A DNA stretch of 51,649 nt from CAZDIO01 sp964505555. Lineage in GTDB: Bacteria; Bdellovibrionota_C; UBA2361; SZUA-149; CAZDIO01. The notes below the pieces were generated by a model. The model was not told the DNA's origin and did no database searches. It worked only from the letters and a program-made list of their open reading frames with translations. The position numbers were made by a program, and so were the translations under genes. Positions 38,772 through 47,303 of the stretch are shown piece by piece. Where the stretch lies: NCBI GenBank assembly GCA_964505555.1, contig CAZDIO010000027.1, positions 1 through 51,649 of the forward strand, given 5' to 3'. Position 1 is the first letter of the stretch. Each line of letters opens with the position of its first letter.

Positions 38772-41621
38772 TTACTGGCATGCTTCGCAATCAGGATCGC
38801 TCATGTCGCATACCTTTTTCGGCTCATCTTCACTGCGTTCCACGGTAATCGTGCTCGATGCAGAAACGTTCTTCATCCACCGTGGTTGAATCCCTCGACG
38901 ATTTATATCTACACTGGCTTTCTCAATCTGTGTGGCACCGACTGAACGCAGATAGTACGTCGTTTTTAAACCCTTCTCCCACGCAAGAAAATACATATCA
39001 TTTAACTGTTTTCCACTTGGGGTGCTGATGTAGAGGTTGAGTGATTGACCCATATCAATCCACTTCTGACGTCTGCTCGCGCACTCAATAAGCCACTGCA
39101 TGTCAATCTCAATTGCTGTGCGGTAAAGCTCCTTGATCCGTTCAGGCATCCGTTCAATGGCCTGAAGCGATCCATCAAAATACTTTAAATCATCAAGCAT
39201 CTCAGCGTCCCATAGCCCATCTCGTTTTAAATCCTCAATGAGATACGGATTGATCACCGTAAACTCACCCGAAAGGTTGGATTTAACAAAGAGATTTCGA
39301 AAAGTTGGTTCGATGGATTGGGTAACTCCGACAATATTTGCAATCGTTGCTGTCGGTGCAATAGCCATGACGTTACTGTTTCTCATCCCGTGCTTCTTTA
39401 AAGCTTCGCGAACGACGCTCCAATCTTCAACAACAGAACGATCAACAGAGAGATTACCACCACGCTCAGTTGCCAAGAGATCGAGCGTATCAATAGGAAG
39501 TAATCCACGACTCCACTTTGACCCTTGATAGCTTGAGTATGGCCCCCGCTCTCGTGCAAGATCAATAGAAGCAAGGATCGCAAAGTAAGAGATTAATTCC
39601 ATACTGCGATCAGCAAATTCTACGGCCTCGTTACTGGCGTAGCTTATGCCTTGTTTATAGAGGGCGTCTTGAAACGCCATCAATCCAAGTCCTACTGGTC
39701 GATGACGAAGATTTGAGTTTCTTGCCTCTTTCGTTGGGTAGTAATTAATATCAATAACGTTATCAAGCATCCGTACTGCAGTACGGATAGTGTTTTCAAG
39801 AAGCTTGCGATCAAGACCGTTCTCTTTTGTGTGCACAGCAAGATTTATAGAGCCGAGATTACATACCGCTGTTTCATCAAACGAGGTGTTAAGAAGGATC
39901 TCCGTACAGAGATTTGAGTTATGCACCACTCCAGAATGATCCTGCGGAGAACGAATATTTGAAGGATCTTTAAAGGTAATCCACGGATGCCCTGTTTCAA
40001 AAAGCATCGAAAGCATCTTTCGCCATAACTCAACAGCGGGAATCTGTTTAAAATGTTTTAGTTTTCCTTGAAGAGCCATCTGCTCATACTCTTCATATCG
40101 TTTTTCAAAGGCGGGACCGTAGATGTGATGAAGGTCCGCAGTGTCGTTTGGGCTAAAGAGAGTCCACATCCCATTTTCCTTAATCCGTTTCATAAGCAGA
40201 TCAGGGACCCAGTTTGCGGTATGCATGTCGTGAGTTCGACGGCGTTCATCCCCAGTGTTTTTTCGAAGTTCAAGAAACTCTTCAATTTCTAAGTGCCAAC
40301 TTTCAAGGTAGGCACAGACAGCACCCTTTCTCTTTCCGCCTTGATTCACTGCAATAGCAGTGTCGTTTGCAACCTTTAAGAAAGGAACCACTCCTTGGCT
40401 CGCTCCGTTTGTCCCTTTAATCCGAGCACCGGTAGCTCGAACGTTAGTCCAGTCATTACCAATACCTCCTGCCCATTTTGAAAGCAGCGCATTGTCTTGA
40501 ATAACCTTAAAGATGTTTTCAAGATCATCATTAATAGTTGAGAGGTAGCAAGAGCTCAGCTGTGGATGAAGTGTGCCCGCATTAAAGAGAGTTGGCGTTG
40601 AAGACACAAAACGAAAAGTTGAGAGCACCTCATAGAATTCGATCGCGCGATCGTTTTTTTCTGGCTCCATTACTGCAAGCCCCATAGCGACCCGCATCCA
40701 GAAATATTGCGGGGCTTCGATACGGCGTTTGTTTCTGTGGAGGAGGTAGCGATCGTAGATGGTTTGTAGTCCCATATACTGAAAGAGTAGATCACGTTCG
40801 GGGACGAGAGCTTGAGAGAGTTTTTTAAAATCAAAACTGAGCAGATCTTTTGACAAAAGTTCATGCTCAACTCCTCGCTCAATGGATTTTTTAAAATTAT
40901 CTCGACAGAGTTTTTCATAGGTCAGAGGTGATCGTCGCTCGCCAAAGACCTCCTTACTGATAACGTTGAGGAGCAATCGTGCGGCAACGGAGCTGTATGC
41001 TGGTTCCTTCTCAATCTGTGCTCGAGCAGAGAGGATACAAGCGGTATCGATCTCTTCTTCACTCATATTATTATAGAGGGAGCGAGAAACCTCTTCAATG
41101 AGCACGGTAGAATCGCATTCTGCAAGGTTTTTGCAGGCTCCCGTAATAACGGACTGGACATAGCCCCAATCAAGAGGGGATTGTGAACCATCTTCACGTG
41201 AAACCTGGACGACAACTCCTGCGGTTTCGCCTCGTAGGGCGCGAGCTTTTGCACGATCTTCACGATAAACAATATAACGTCTTGCAACGGTGTAGTGCCC
41301 ATATTGCATGAGTTTTTTCTCAACAACGTCTTGAACATGCTCAACGTCGACACCGGTCGAACTGAGCGCGCTTTCAAGTACTTCACTTACTACTTCGTCA
41401 GTGATCTTTCGAAGCTCATCGCTGAGCTCACTCTCCAGGGGTTGTTCTTTTTTTTCGGCGAGATCAGCAAAGAAGGCTTTCTCAATTGCTTTGTAGATTC
41501 GATAGCGATCAAAGGCGACTGCTTTTCCCGTTCGCTTACGAACGAGCGCTTGAGCTTCAAGTTGTGGATGACGTGTTAGAACACTTGCGTTTTCTGTTCT
41601 CTTCTCCGCTAGCTCAAGCAT
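38772..41621 (-). CDS. nrdA: Ribonucleoside-diphosphate reductase alpha subunit with N-terminal ATP cone(s)
   Basis: 949 residues, longer than E. coli NrdA (761). An ATP-cone opens the chain (VRKRTGKAVAFDRYRIYKAI ... KLMQYGHYTVARRYIVYRED), and a second cone-like unit follows (QSPLDWGYVQSVITGACKNL ... AQIEKEPAYSSVAARLLL). The catalytic barrel shows LSSCYLSTI (redox Cys), NLCTEILLNTS (thiyl-radical Cys), VCNLGSINLAVH (redox partner) and the radical-transfer tyrosines near KTTYYLRSVGA. The C-terminus ends CDMSDPDCEACQ, the flexible cysteine pair that is rereduced by thioredoxin or glutaredoxin. Tandem cones are also a feature of chlamydial NrdA, matching the class Ic beta subunit. Confidence 0.95.
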   Translation of the reverse strand: MLELAEKRTENASVLTRHPQLEAQALVRKRTGKAVAFDRYRIYKAIEKAFFADLAEKKEQPLESELSDELRKITDEVVSEVLESALSSTGVDVEHVQDVVEKKLMQYGHYTVARRYIVYREDRAKARALRGETAGVVVQVSREDGSQSPLDWGYVQSVITGACKNLAECDSTVLIEEVSRSLYNNMSEEEIDTACILSARAQIEKEPAYSSVAARLLLNVISKEVFGERRSPLTYEKLCRDNFKKSIERGVEHELLSKDLLSFDFKKLSQALVPERDLLFQYMGLQTIYDRYLLHRNKRRIEAPQYFWMRVAMGLAVMEPEKNDRAIEFYEVLSTFRFVSSTPTLFNAGTLHPQLSSCYLSTINDDLENIFKVIQDNALLSKWAGGIGNDWTNVRATGARIKGTNGASQGVVPFLKVANDTAIAVNQGGKRKGAVCAYLESWHLEIEEFLELRKNTGDERRRTHDMHTANWVPDLLMKRIKENGMWTLFSPNDTADLHHIYGPAFEKRYEEYEQMALQGKLKHFKQIPAVELWRKMLSMLFETGHPWITFKDPSNIRSPQDHSGVVHNSNLCTEILLNTSFDETAVCNLGSINLAVHTKENGLDRKLLENTIRTAVRMLDNVIDINYYPTKEARNSNLRHRPVGLGLMAFQDALYKQGISYASNEAVEFADRSMELISYFAILASIDLARERGPYSSYQGSKWSRGLLPIDTLDLLATERGGNLSVDRSVVEDWSVVREALKKHGMRNSNVMAIAPTATIANIVGVTQSIEPTFRNLFVKSNLSGEFTVINPYLIEDLKRDGLWDAEMLDDLKYFDGSLQAIERMPERIKELYRTAIEIDMQWLIECASRRQKWIDMGQSLNLYISTPSGKQLNDMYFLAWEKGLKTTYYLRSVGATQIEKASVDINRRGIQPRWMKNVSASSTITVERSEDEPKKVCDMSDPDCEACQ

Positions 41622-42063
41622 ATCTTCTCCTCATGTTCAGTGTAGGTGCTTAGCGGTTTATTATAGTAGCAGTTTGCAACGAGCATCACACAGTCTACCC
41701 CCACTGAAAAACATTAGCAGTGGGTGCCGTTTCATAATCACGGCTGAACCAAAAAGCACTACTTCAGTCAATTATTTATCGTAACCCCAACATATTGTGG
41801 TCACATAGGCATGTCAACACAAAATCCTGTATACAACTACTGCTTAATGGGAAGTTATAAACCTCTTTTAATGTTCAACTAGTAAGAGCTTTATCCACAG
41901 CACTCTATACCTTTGCGTATTACTTAAACTCAATACAACGACGGAAATAAAATAGAAAAATTTCTCACCGTAAAATTTTTCTGAGAAAGAGTTATTTATG
42001 GCCAATAAACAGAGAGATCTGTTAAAGATTTATTATTAATAAAAATAAAGAGGCTACACGGGC
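41622..42063. promoter_or_regulatory. Divergent nrdA/nuoA control region with a DnaA box
   Basis: The 442-bp gap between divergent genes has no coding signal. A perfect DnaA box TTATCCACA is at 41891-41899; RNR genes are DnaA-regulated in E. coli, so the site may couple dNTP supply to initiation. A 10-bp palindrome AGAAAAATTT/AAATTTTTCT (41954-41963, 41973-41982) lies nearer nuoA. I did not find a convincing pair of NrdR boxes. A single DnaA box could be chance. Confidence 0.4.
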
Positions 42064-42423
42064 ATGCTTGATACCTATGTTCCTATATTCGTGATGATGA
42101 TTCTCGCCGCCGGCTTTGTGCTGACGATGTTGATTATTAGCATTGTGGTTGGTCCAAAGCGCTACAGTGAGATGAAGGATGACCCGTTTGAGTGTGGAAC
42201 GGTTGGCACAGGAGATGTCACAACGCACCGTTTTAGTGTGAAGTTCTATCTTGTTGCAATGGTGTTTATTCTTTTCGATATGGAGGTAGTTTTTATGTAT
42301 CCGTGGGCGGTGCAGCTCCGGACGCTTGGATGGTACGGATTTTGGGTAATGATCAGTTTTATTTTTGTCCTGACAGTGGGTCTTGCCTACGTATGGAAAA
42401 GAGGAGTGCTTGATTGGACCTAA
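42064..42423 (+). CDS. nuoA: NADH-quinone oxidoreductase subunit A
   Basis: 119 residues, three transmembrane segments. The diagnostic loop is DDPFECGTVGTGDVTTHRFS (family DPYECG), followed by RFSVKFYLVAMVFILFDMEV with the conserved acidic residues in the membrane, and YPWAVQLRTLGW. NuoA is normally the first gene of the nuo operon, but here the next genes are an unknown exported protein and nadK; no nuoB-N is in the window, so complex I genes are split. Preceded by AGAGG ten bases before ATG 42064. Confidence 0.93.
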   Translation: MLDTYVPIFVMMILAAGFVLTMLIISIVVGPKRYSEMKDDPFECGTVGTGDVTTHRFSVKFYLVAMVFILFDMEVVFMYPWAVQLRTLGWYGFWVMISFIFVLTVGLAYVWKRGVLDWT

Positions 42424-42424
42424 G

Positions 42425-42961
42425 ATGAGTAGTGTAAATTGTAAATTAGCAATCGCTCTTCTTGTCTGGAATAGTTTTTCAGCATGTGCAAATGACTATG
42501 TCGCATTTCCAAAACACGAAAGTTATTTTCGTCAAACGGAACAGTCGCACCTGGTAGCGGATGCAAAACCGGAAAGTCGCATCGAAGAGAAAGATCTTCT
42601 TCAGCCTCCCTCGCTTTCAAAATTAGCCTCAGGAGAGGTGCCGCCCCCGGAGCCGGAGGAGTTGCAAAATGAGCTCGCAGAGGTCTCTCAAAGGTGGTTT
42701 TATGGGCATGGAATTGGTCAAACAATTACGAATGTCAGCACCGTTGTTGTTTTCCCCCCCTATGCGATCTATCTGTTAGGAAACGCTGGTTTAAAACTAG
42801 CTGGATTTCAACCGCTCTACATCACAAACGCACTCCCGGAAGAACCCCGGAAAAAGGTTCTTACGTTTTATGAGAATGTTACCTCTGTTCCAGGACGGGT
42901 GAACTCTGCTTTTGCTGGAAGGGAGTTTGATACCATCGAATTTGATTCAAACGAGCAGTAG
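42425..42961 (+). CDS. Exported protein of unknown function
   Basis: 178 residues from ATG 42425, which nearly abuts the nuoA stop; the longer frame (from 42383) overlaps nuoA and has no signal peptide. MSSVNCKLAIALLVWNSFSAC looks like a signal sequence with a lipobox-like FSAC or a signal-peptidase I site at ACA-ND. Residues 60-90 are Pro/Glu-rich (ASGEVPPPEPEELQNELAEV); the rest contains a hydrophobic stretch (TVVVFPPYAIYLLGNAGLKL) that may be a membrane segment. Unrecognised. Probably translationally coupled to nuoA. Confidence 0.6.
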   Translation: MSSVNCKLAIALLVWNSFSACANDYVAFPKHESYFRQTEQSHLVADAKPESRIEEKDLLQPPSLSKLASGEVPPPEPEELQNELAEVSQRWFYGHGIGQTITNVSTVVVFPPYAIYLLGNAGLKLAGFQPLYITNALPEEPRKKVLTFYENVTSVPGRVNSAFAGREFDTIEFDSNEQ

Positions 42962-43019
42962 TTGTATATCCGCTTGAGAGTAACGTTTCTTCATTAACGA
43001 GATATCGCCAGAAAGGAAC

Positions 43020-43895
43020 ATGATTGTAGGTGTTGTTTCAAAACCTCAAGAGGCTGCAAAAAAAAGAACGATCGAAGTCATCTCTTGGCTCGAGCAGCGA
43101 GGTGTCTCCTATCGTATCGATGCTGAGATCGCAGCCTTCCTCGGTTTCGATCGCGAAAAATCTGATATCCTTTTAGAGCGGGAAAGATTTACTTCTGAAT
43201 GCAACATTATTGTTGTTCTCGGCGGAGACGGCACAATGATTAGTGTTTCTCGACATCCAAGTAAAAAACCTGCACGAATCATTGGTGTAAACTTGGGAAC
43301 GCTTGGGTTTTTGACTGAAGTAACCCTTGATGAGCTTTTTGCTACGTTAGAATTTGCCCTTCAGGGCAAAGAAAAAAAGGAAGCACGCTTTCTCTTGCAA
43401 ACGGATGTCGTTCGCAATGGGAAGGTTGCAGAGACGTTTAATGCTATCAATGATGTGGTGATCACGAAGGAAGCGCTGGCAAGAATTTTTGGGATAAAGC
43501 TTGCGGTAAATAATGAGTTTGCCGCGTTAATTCGCGGCGATGGAGTCATTGTTTCTACTCCTGTTGGATCAACAGCATATTCACTTGCCGCTGGAGGATC
43601 GATCGTCCATCCGATGGTCAAAGCACTTCTTGTCACACCGATCTGCCCCCATTCGCTTACCACCAGGCCGTTAGTGCTGCCCGGAGACTCAAAAGTCGAA
43701 CTCGAAATTGTCTCTAGCTCAAAAGAGCCAAAAAACGAGGTGTTTCTTACAATTGATGGCCAAGAGGGGATGGCTCTTCTTGATGGAGATCAGCTTCGGG
43801 TTACGACTTCAGAATCGTATGTGTATTTTGTGAAATCTCCAACGAGAAGTTATTTTGAAGTGCTCGGAACAAAATTAAAATGGGCTAACCATTAA
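43020..43895 (+). CDS. nadK: NAD kinase
   Basis: 291 residues. Makes NADP from NAD with ATP or polyphosphate. The signature GGDGTM is residues 68-73 (VVLGGDGTMISVSR); NLGTLGFLTEV follows, then GDGVIVSTPVGSTAYSLAAG, which binds NAD, and TTRPLVLPGD. All key family blocks are present in order. Followed after 17 bases by recN, a common nadK-recN arrangement in bacteria. Confidence 0.97.
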   Translation: MIVGVVSKPQEAAKKRTIEVISWLEQRGVSYRIDAEIAAFLGFDREKSDILLERERFTSECNIIVVLGGDGTMISVSRHPSKKPARIIGVNLGTLGFLTEVTLDELFATLEFALQGKEKKEARFLLQTDVVRNGKVAETFNAINDVVITKEALARIFGIKLAVNNEFAALIRGDGVIVSTPVGSTAYSLAAGGSIVHPMVKALLVTPICPHSLTTRPLVLPGDSKVELEIVSSSKEPKNEVFLTIDGQEGMALLDGDQLRVTTSESYVYFVKSPTRSYFEVLGTKLKWANH

Positions 43896-43912
43896 TGAGT
43901 TGAGAATAAAAT

Positions 43913-45673
43913 ATGCTTCGTGTTCTTCGCCTTAGAAATATTGCGATTGTCGAAGAGTTAGAGATTGAGTTTGGTGTTGGACTCAATGTCATTACAGGGG
44001 AGACCGGGGCTGGAAAATCGATTATTCTCAAAGCCATCGATCTTCTGAGTGGAAAACGTGCTTCAGCTGATGTGATCAGAAGTGGGGAAACCCAATGTAG
44101 TATTGAAGGACTTTTCCAAATCACCCCGATACTGAAGCAAACGCTTTGTGAGCTTAATGATGAATTTTCTCAACTGATCGTTGATGATGAGCTCTTACTT
44201 CGACGCGTTATTGATCATTCTGGAAAAAGTAAGATGTATCTCAATGGGTCGTTGGTCACTCAAGGAAGTGTCTTACATGTTGCCCCGTATTTACTCGATA
44301 TCACCGGTCAGCACTCCCAGGTAGCGCTCCTTGAAAGTGGGAAGCAGAGGGAGCTTCTTGATCAATTTGGAGATACCCAAGCTCTTCTTGATGAGGTGAG
44401 AGGAAGCTATCTTTCATTTGTAGAGAGTAAGAAACGTCTTGAAGAGGCGAAGTTTGAAGGGCATCACCGGGAGAACCATCTGCGGCAATTACGTGGAGAA
44501 AGAGAGGAGCTTGAAAAAGCTCAACTCCAAAACGAAGAGGAAGAAGCTCTTGAAGGAGAGTTAAAGAAACTTGCAAATGTTGAAATACTCTCTCACTCCG
44601 TTGGTCTTTGTCTCGAGGCGATTGATTCTCCGACGCAGGGACTTGAAGCCGTGCTTACGCGAGCAGAAACGGAGCTAAAAAAAGCAAGCCACCTCGATTC
44701 TGCTCTTTTAGAACCCACGCAACTCTTTGAATCTTCTCGTGTCCAGCTTCAAGAGGTGAAGTTCTCTCTCGTGAGATATCTTTCTCGATTGCAGCAAGAG
44801 CCAGAACGTCTTGAAGCGGTGAGAGAACGGCTTTCAGAAATAAAACGACTGGAAAGAAAGTATCAACGGACCATTTCTCAACTCAATGATTATCTCGTGG
44901 AGATATCGAGAGAGCTTGATGAGGCAGATGCTGGGGCGTTTGATGAAGAAGCATTAACAAAACGTCTTGAAGAAGCCACGCTTCGATTAAAGGCTGGAGA
45001 AAAGAAGCTCTCTGTTCGAAGAGCGGTAGTGGCAAAGGAACTCTCGACCCTTATTAATAAAGAGCTTACCCTACTTCAGATGCATCGTGCGGAGTTGGAT
45101 GTTTTGATTTCACCAAAGGAATCAAGTGTCAACGGAGCCGATGAGATTACGTTCATGCTTATTACGAACCCTGGAGAACCCTCTCGAGCTCTAGCAAAAA
45201 TCGCTTCGGGAGGAGAATTATCGCGAATAGTTCTTGTTTTAAAAACGCTCCTTAACGAACAAACGGCGCCACTGGTTCAGGTGTTTGATGAGGTTGATGT
45301 GGGGATAGGCGGTGCGGTATCGCAAATTGTTGGTGAGCGGCTGAAAGCTGTTTCTCGCACTTCACAGGTAATTTTAGTTACCCATGCGCCGCAAATTGCA
45401 GCGCTGTCAGATCACCATTTTGTAATTGAGAAAACGACTACAAAAAATTCAACTCATGTTGCCGTTCATCTGCTGAGTTATGAACGACGCGTAAAAGAGA
45501 TTGCGCGAATGCTTGCTGGGAAAAAAGTGACAGAAAAATTCGAAGATTCAGCGATAGAATTGCTAGGTTTATCCGCCAATTTTGATAGTCATGGGCCCTC
45601 AAAATCTGTAAAAAAAAGCAAGAGAAAGCATATAGCGCATGTTGAGGATCATAAGGTGGATCGAAGTATATAG
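43913..45673 (+). CDS. recN: DNA repair protein RecN
   Basis: 586 residues, SMC-like ATPase for double-strand break repair. Walker A GETGAGKS is residues 29-36; a central coiled-coil (EEAKFEGHHRENHLRQLRGE onward) of about 200 residues follows; the C-terminal head has the signature ASGGELSRIVL and Walker B QVFDEVDVGIGG, with LVTHAPQIAA. The conserved N-terminal start LRLRNIAIVEELEIEF fits ATG 43913. The tail after residue 560 is basic and variable. No LexA-type box was identified upstream; it is co-oriented with and close to nadK. Confidence 0.97.
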   Translation: MLRVLRLRNIAIVEELEIEFGVGLNVITGETGAGKSIILKAIDLLSGKRASADVIRSGETQCSIEGLFQITPILKQTLCELNDEFSQLIVDDELLLRRVIDHSGKSKMYLNGSLVTQGSVLHVAPYLLDITGQHSQVALLESGKQRELLDQFGDTQALLDEVRGSYLSFVESKKRLEEAKFEGHHRENHLRQLRGEREELEKAQLQNEEEEALEGELKKLANVEILSHSVGLCLEAIDSPTQGLEAVLTRAETELKKASHLDSALLEPTQLFESSRVQLQEVKFSLVRYLSRLQQEPERLEAVRERLSEIKRLERKYQRTISQLNDYLVEISRELDEADAGAFDEEALTKRLEEATLRLKAGEKKLSVRRAVVAKELSTLINKELTLLQMHRAELDVLISPKESSVNGADEITFMLITNPGEPSRALAKIASGGELSRIVLVLKTLLNEQTAPLVQVFDEVDVGIGGAVSQIVGERLKAVSRTSQVILVTHAPQIAALSDHHFVIEKTTTKNSTHVAVHLLSYERRVKEIARMLAGKKVTEKFEDSAIELLGLSANFDSHGPSKSVKKSKRKHIAHVEDHKVDRSI

Positions 45674-45822
45674 TAAAAACATCTGAGCATTCATATGTTG
45701 CGTGCACTAAAGTTGTTAATTCTAGTCGGTTATGTGGTTTGATTTTCGAAGTGCTCGCTGCTATGGGTGAGTCCGCGTAGCGCTTTTAGTTGTTGAAGTA
45801 GTAGACAGTTGCAGTGGTTAGG

Positions 45823-45854
45823 CAGTTAAACGAGTAAACAGTTAAACGAGTCAA
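45823..45854. repeat. Tandem 16-mer repeat
   Basis: CAGTTAAACGAGTAAA is followed directly by CAGTTAAACGAGTCAA (15 of 16 identical), in the gap between recN and the M23 peptidase. Probably slippage. Confidence 0.55.
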
Positions 45855-45901
45855 CAACGCAAAGCGTATTTGCAAACGCAACATTTGGCGGGAGATCACT
45901 G

Positions 45902-46816
45902 TTGGACCGAAAATTACTTCAACGCTTAAGTGCGACATTCAAAGGAAGAGCGCTTAACATCGTTATCTTTCGTGAAGGGAGCGTCGGTTCTCTTCGTTTA
46001 GTTATCAATCGAACAGAGTTGATCGCTCTCCTGCTCTTAAGCTTTGCGCTGCTTGGGGGATTAGGAACGATCGCCGGAAACTATCTCGGCTCAGCCATGA
46101 GCGGTGCTCACCAAGCTGAACTTCAAGCACACGTAGATCGGGTGCGTTCCTACGAAACACAACTGATGCAGCGTGCTGTGGCTCTAGAAGCGATGATCTC
46201 AGAAGCGGGAGAGGGAAGTCCAGATACGCCCGAAAAGTTCCCTCATTTTGCCGTTGGTGGTGTTGGGGGTCGTGAATTTAGTTTGGCACCAGTGATTATT
46301 CGTTCCGGCAAAGATCAATCAGCTCATCTGGCACTTAATCATCAAGGAGAGAGTGCAAAAAACGTAGTAAGCTACCTAGAGTCTCAGATTGAAAACCTCC
46401 GTTCGATTCCACTTGGGCTTCCAGTGCAAGGAGCGCTTTCTTCGGGGTTTGGAAAGCGGGTTTCTCCCTTTTCAAGAAGAGTTCAGATGCATGATGGGAT
46501 TGATATTTCAGTTGACCACGCAAGTGTCGTGACCGCAGTTGCGGAGGGTTCAGTTGTTACGGCGGGATATCAAGGCGCCTATGGCCGAGCAGTGCTTATT
46601 GATCATGGAAATGGCTATGAAACCTTATACGGTCATCTCTCTAGTATCTCGGTAAAAGTTGGACAAAAAATCTGTCGGGGTCAAAAAATCGGCCTTGTCG
46701 GATCCTCTGGTCGCTCAACAGGACCACACCTTCACTATGAAGTTCGTGTTGCTGGAGAACCAAAAGATCCGAGCATTTACTTAAGACTTGTAAGTCTGTT
46801 AAAGTATCTTTCTTAG
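45902..46816 (+). CDS. M23 family (LytM) peptidoglycan endopeptidase-like protein
   Basis: 304 residues. TTG 45902 is the start, supported by GGGAG at 45890-45894 with a 7-base spacer. One N-terminal membrane span (TELIALLLLSFALLGGLGTI) is followed by a short coiled coil and a C-terminal LytM domain: SGFGKRVSPFSRRVQMHDGI with the HxxxD zinc pair, YGHLSSISVKVGQKI, and GPHLHYEVRV with the HxH pair, so the zinc site is intact. It may cleave peptide crosslinks or regulate amidases (EnvC/NlpD-like). It is followed directly by tRNA-Ala. Confidence 0.92.
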   Translation: MDRKLLQRLSATFKGRALNIVIFREGSVGSLRLVINRTELIALLLLSFALLGGLGTIAGNYLGSAMSGAHQAELQAHVDRVRSYETQLMQRAVALEAMISEAGEGSPDTPEKFPHFAVGGVGGREFSLAPVIIRSGKDQSAHLALNHQGESAKNVVSYLESQIENLRSIPLGLPVQGALSSGFGKRVSPFSRRVQMHDGIDISVDHASVVTAVAEGSVVTAGYQGAYGRAVLIDHGNGYETLYGHLSSISVKVGQKICRGQKIGLVGSSGRSTGPHLHYEVRVAGEPKDPSIYLRLVSLLKYLS

Positions 46817-46834
46817 TTTTTCTCCACATTGTCA

Positions 46835-46910
46835 GGGGCCGTAGCTCAGCTGGGAGAGCGCATGACTGGCAGTCATGAGGTCGTGGGTTCGATCCCCATC
46901 GGCTCCACCA
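46835..46910 (+). tRNA. tRNA-Ala (anticodon GGC)
   Basis: 76 nt including encoded CCA. Acceptor GGGGCCG/CGGCTCC carries the G3-U70 pair that is the main alanine identity element. D arm GCTC...GAGC, anticodon stem CATGA/TCATG with loop CTGGCAG (GGC, reads GCC), T arm with GTTCGATCC. A long palindrome starts within its CCA end. Confidence 0.97.
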
Positions 46911-47050
46911 CGTGCAATCTGGCGTCCGATCTCGGCCGAAATGGGCAAAACGGAAAATTCTCCGCTGCTCATTTACCACGTGTAAACTCCGCTGCTCGAA
47001 TTTCCGTTTCACCCATTTCGGCTCGACCTCGAACCCCAGATTGCACGTGG
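46908..47050. repeat. 143-bp tRNA-associated palindrome, flanked by a duplicated tRNA 3' end
   Basis: From the encoded CCA the sequence CCACGTGCAATCTGG runs into an imperfect palindrome whose right end is the complement CCAGATTGCACGTGG (47036-47050). Shared interior: GGCCGAAATGGG against CCCATTTCGGCT, and GCTGCTCATTTAC against GTAAACTCCGCTGC. The 15-mer ATCGGCTCCACCACG, the tRNA-Ala 3' end, occurs at 46898-46912 and again at 47065-47079, so the element lies between direct copies. No genes inside. Confidence 0.7.
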
Positions 47051-47074
47051 AGCGCTGAGTCGCTATCGGCTCCA

Positions 47075-47216
47075 CCACGGGGTTTGTGAGGCCCGATCTT
47101 GGCCAAATTCGCACGAACGGAAGATTCTGTGGTGCTCACGTGCAGTAGCACGCTGCGCTCCTCGAATTTCCGTTCGCGCGAATTTGACTCAAGCTCGGCC
47201 CCCACAAACGCTGTGG
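47075..47216. repeat. Second tRNA-type palindrome, tandem to the first
   Basis: About 142 bp starting in the duplicated tRNA end (CCACGGGGTTTGTG) and ending CCCACAAACGCTGTGG. Inner arms AAATTCGCACGAACGGAA and its near complement (TTCCGTTCGCGCGAATTT) are clear; the centre TGCTCACGTGCAGTAGCACG resembles the tRNA-Arg and tRNA-Ala palindromes. It ends just upstream of the RAYT gene region. Confidence 0.65.
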
Positions 47217-47232
47217 TTCCCACGTGTAGGGG

Positions 47233-47259
47233 AAATAAATGTGTCAGTTACATTTATTT
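47233..47259 (+). repeat. REP-like hairpin upstream of the RAYT gene
   Basis: AAATAAATGT pairs perfectly with ACATTTATTT around GTCAGTT. The CAGTTACATTTA portion is shared with the REP palindromes at 47994 and 48274, so it is a divergent member of the same family. Confidence 0.6.
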
Positions 47260-47303
47260 TTCTGGCGGTGAGCACATTTTCTAAACTGAACGATTATACG
47301 TAT

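Noticed and set aside
41622..42063. NrdR boxes or an origin of replication upstream of nrdA
   Set aside because: Only one perfect DnaA box, no cluster and no 13-mer array; no pair of NrdR-type repeats with the right spacing could be read.
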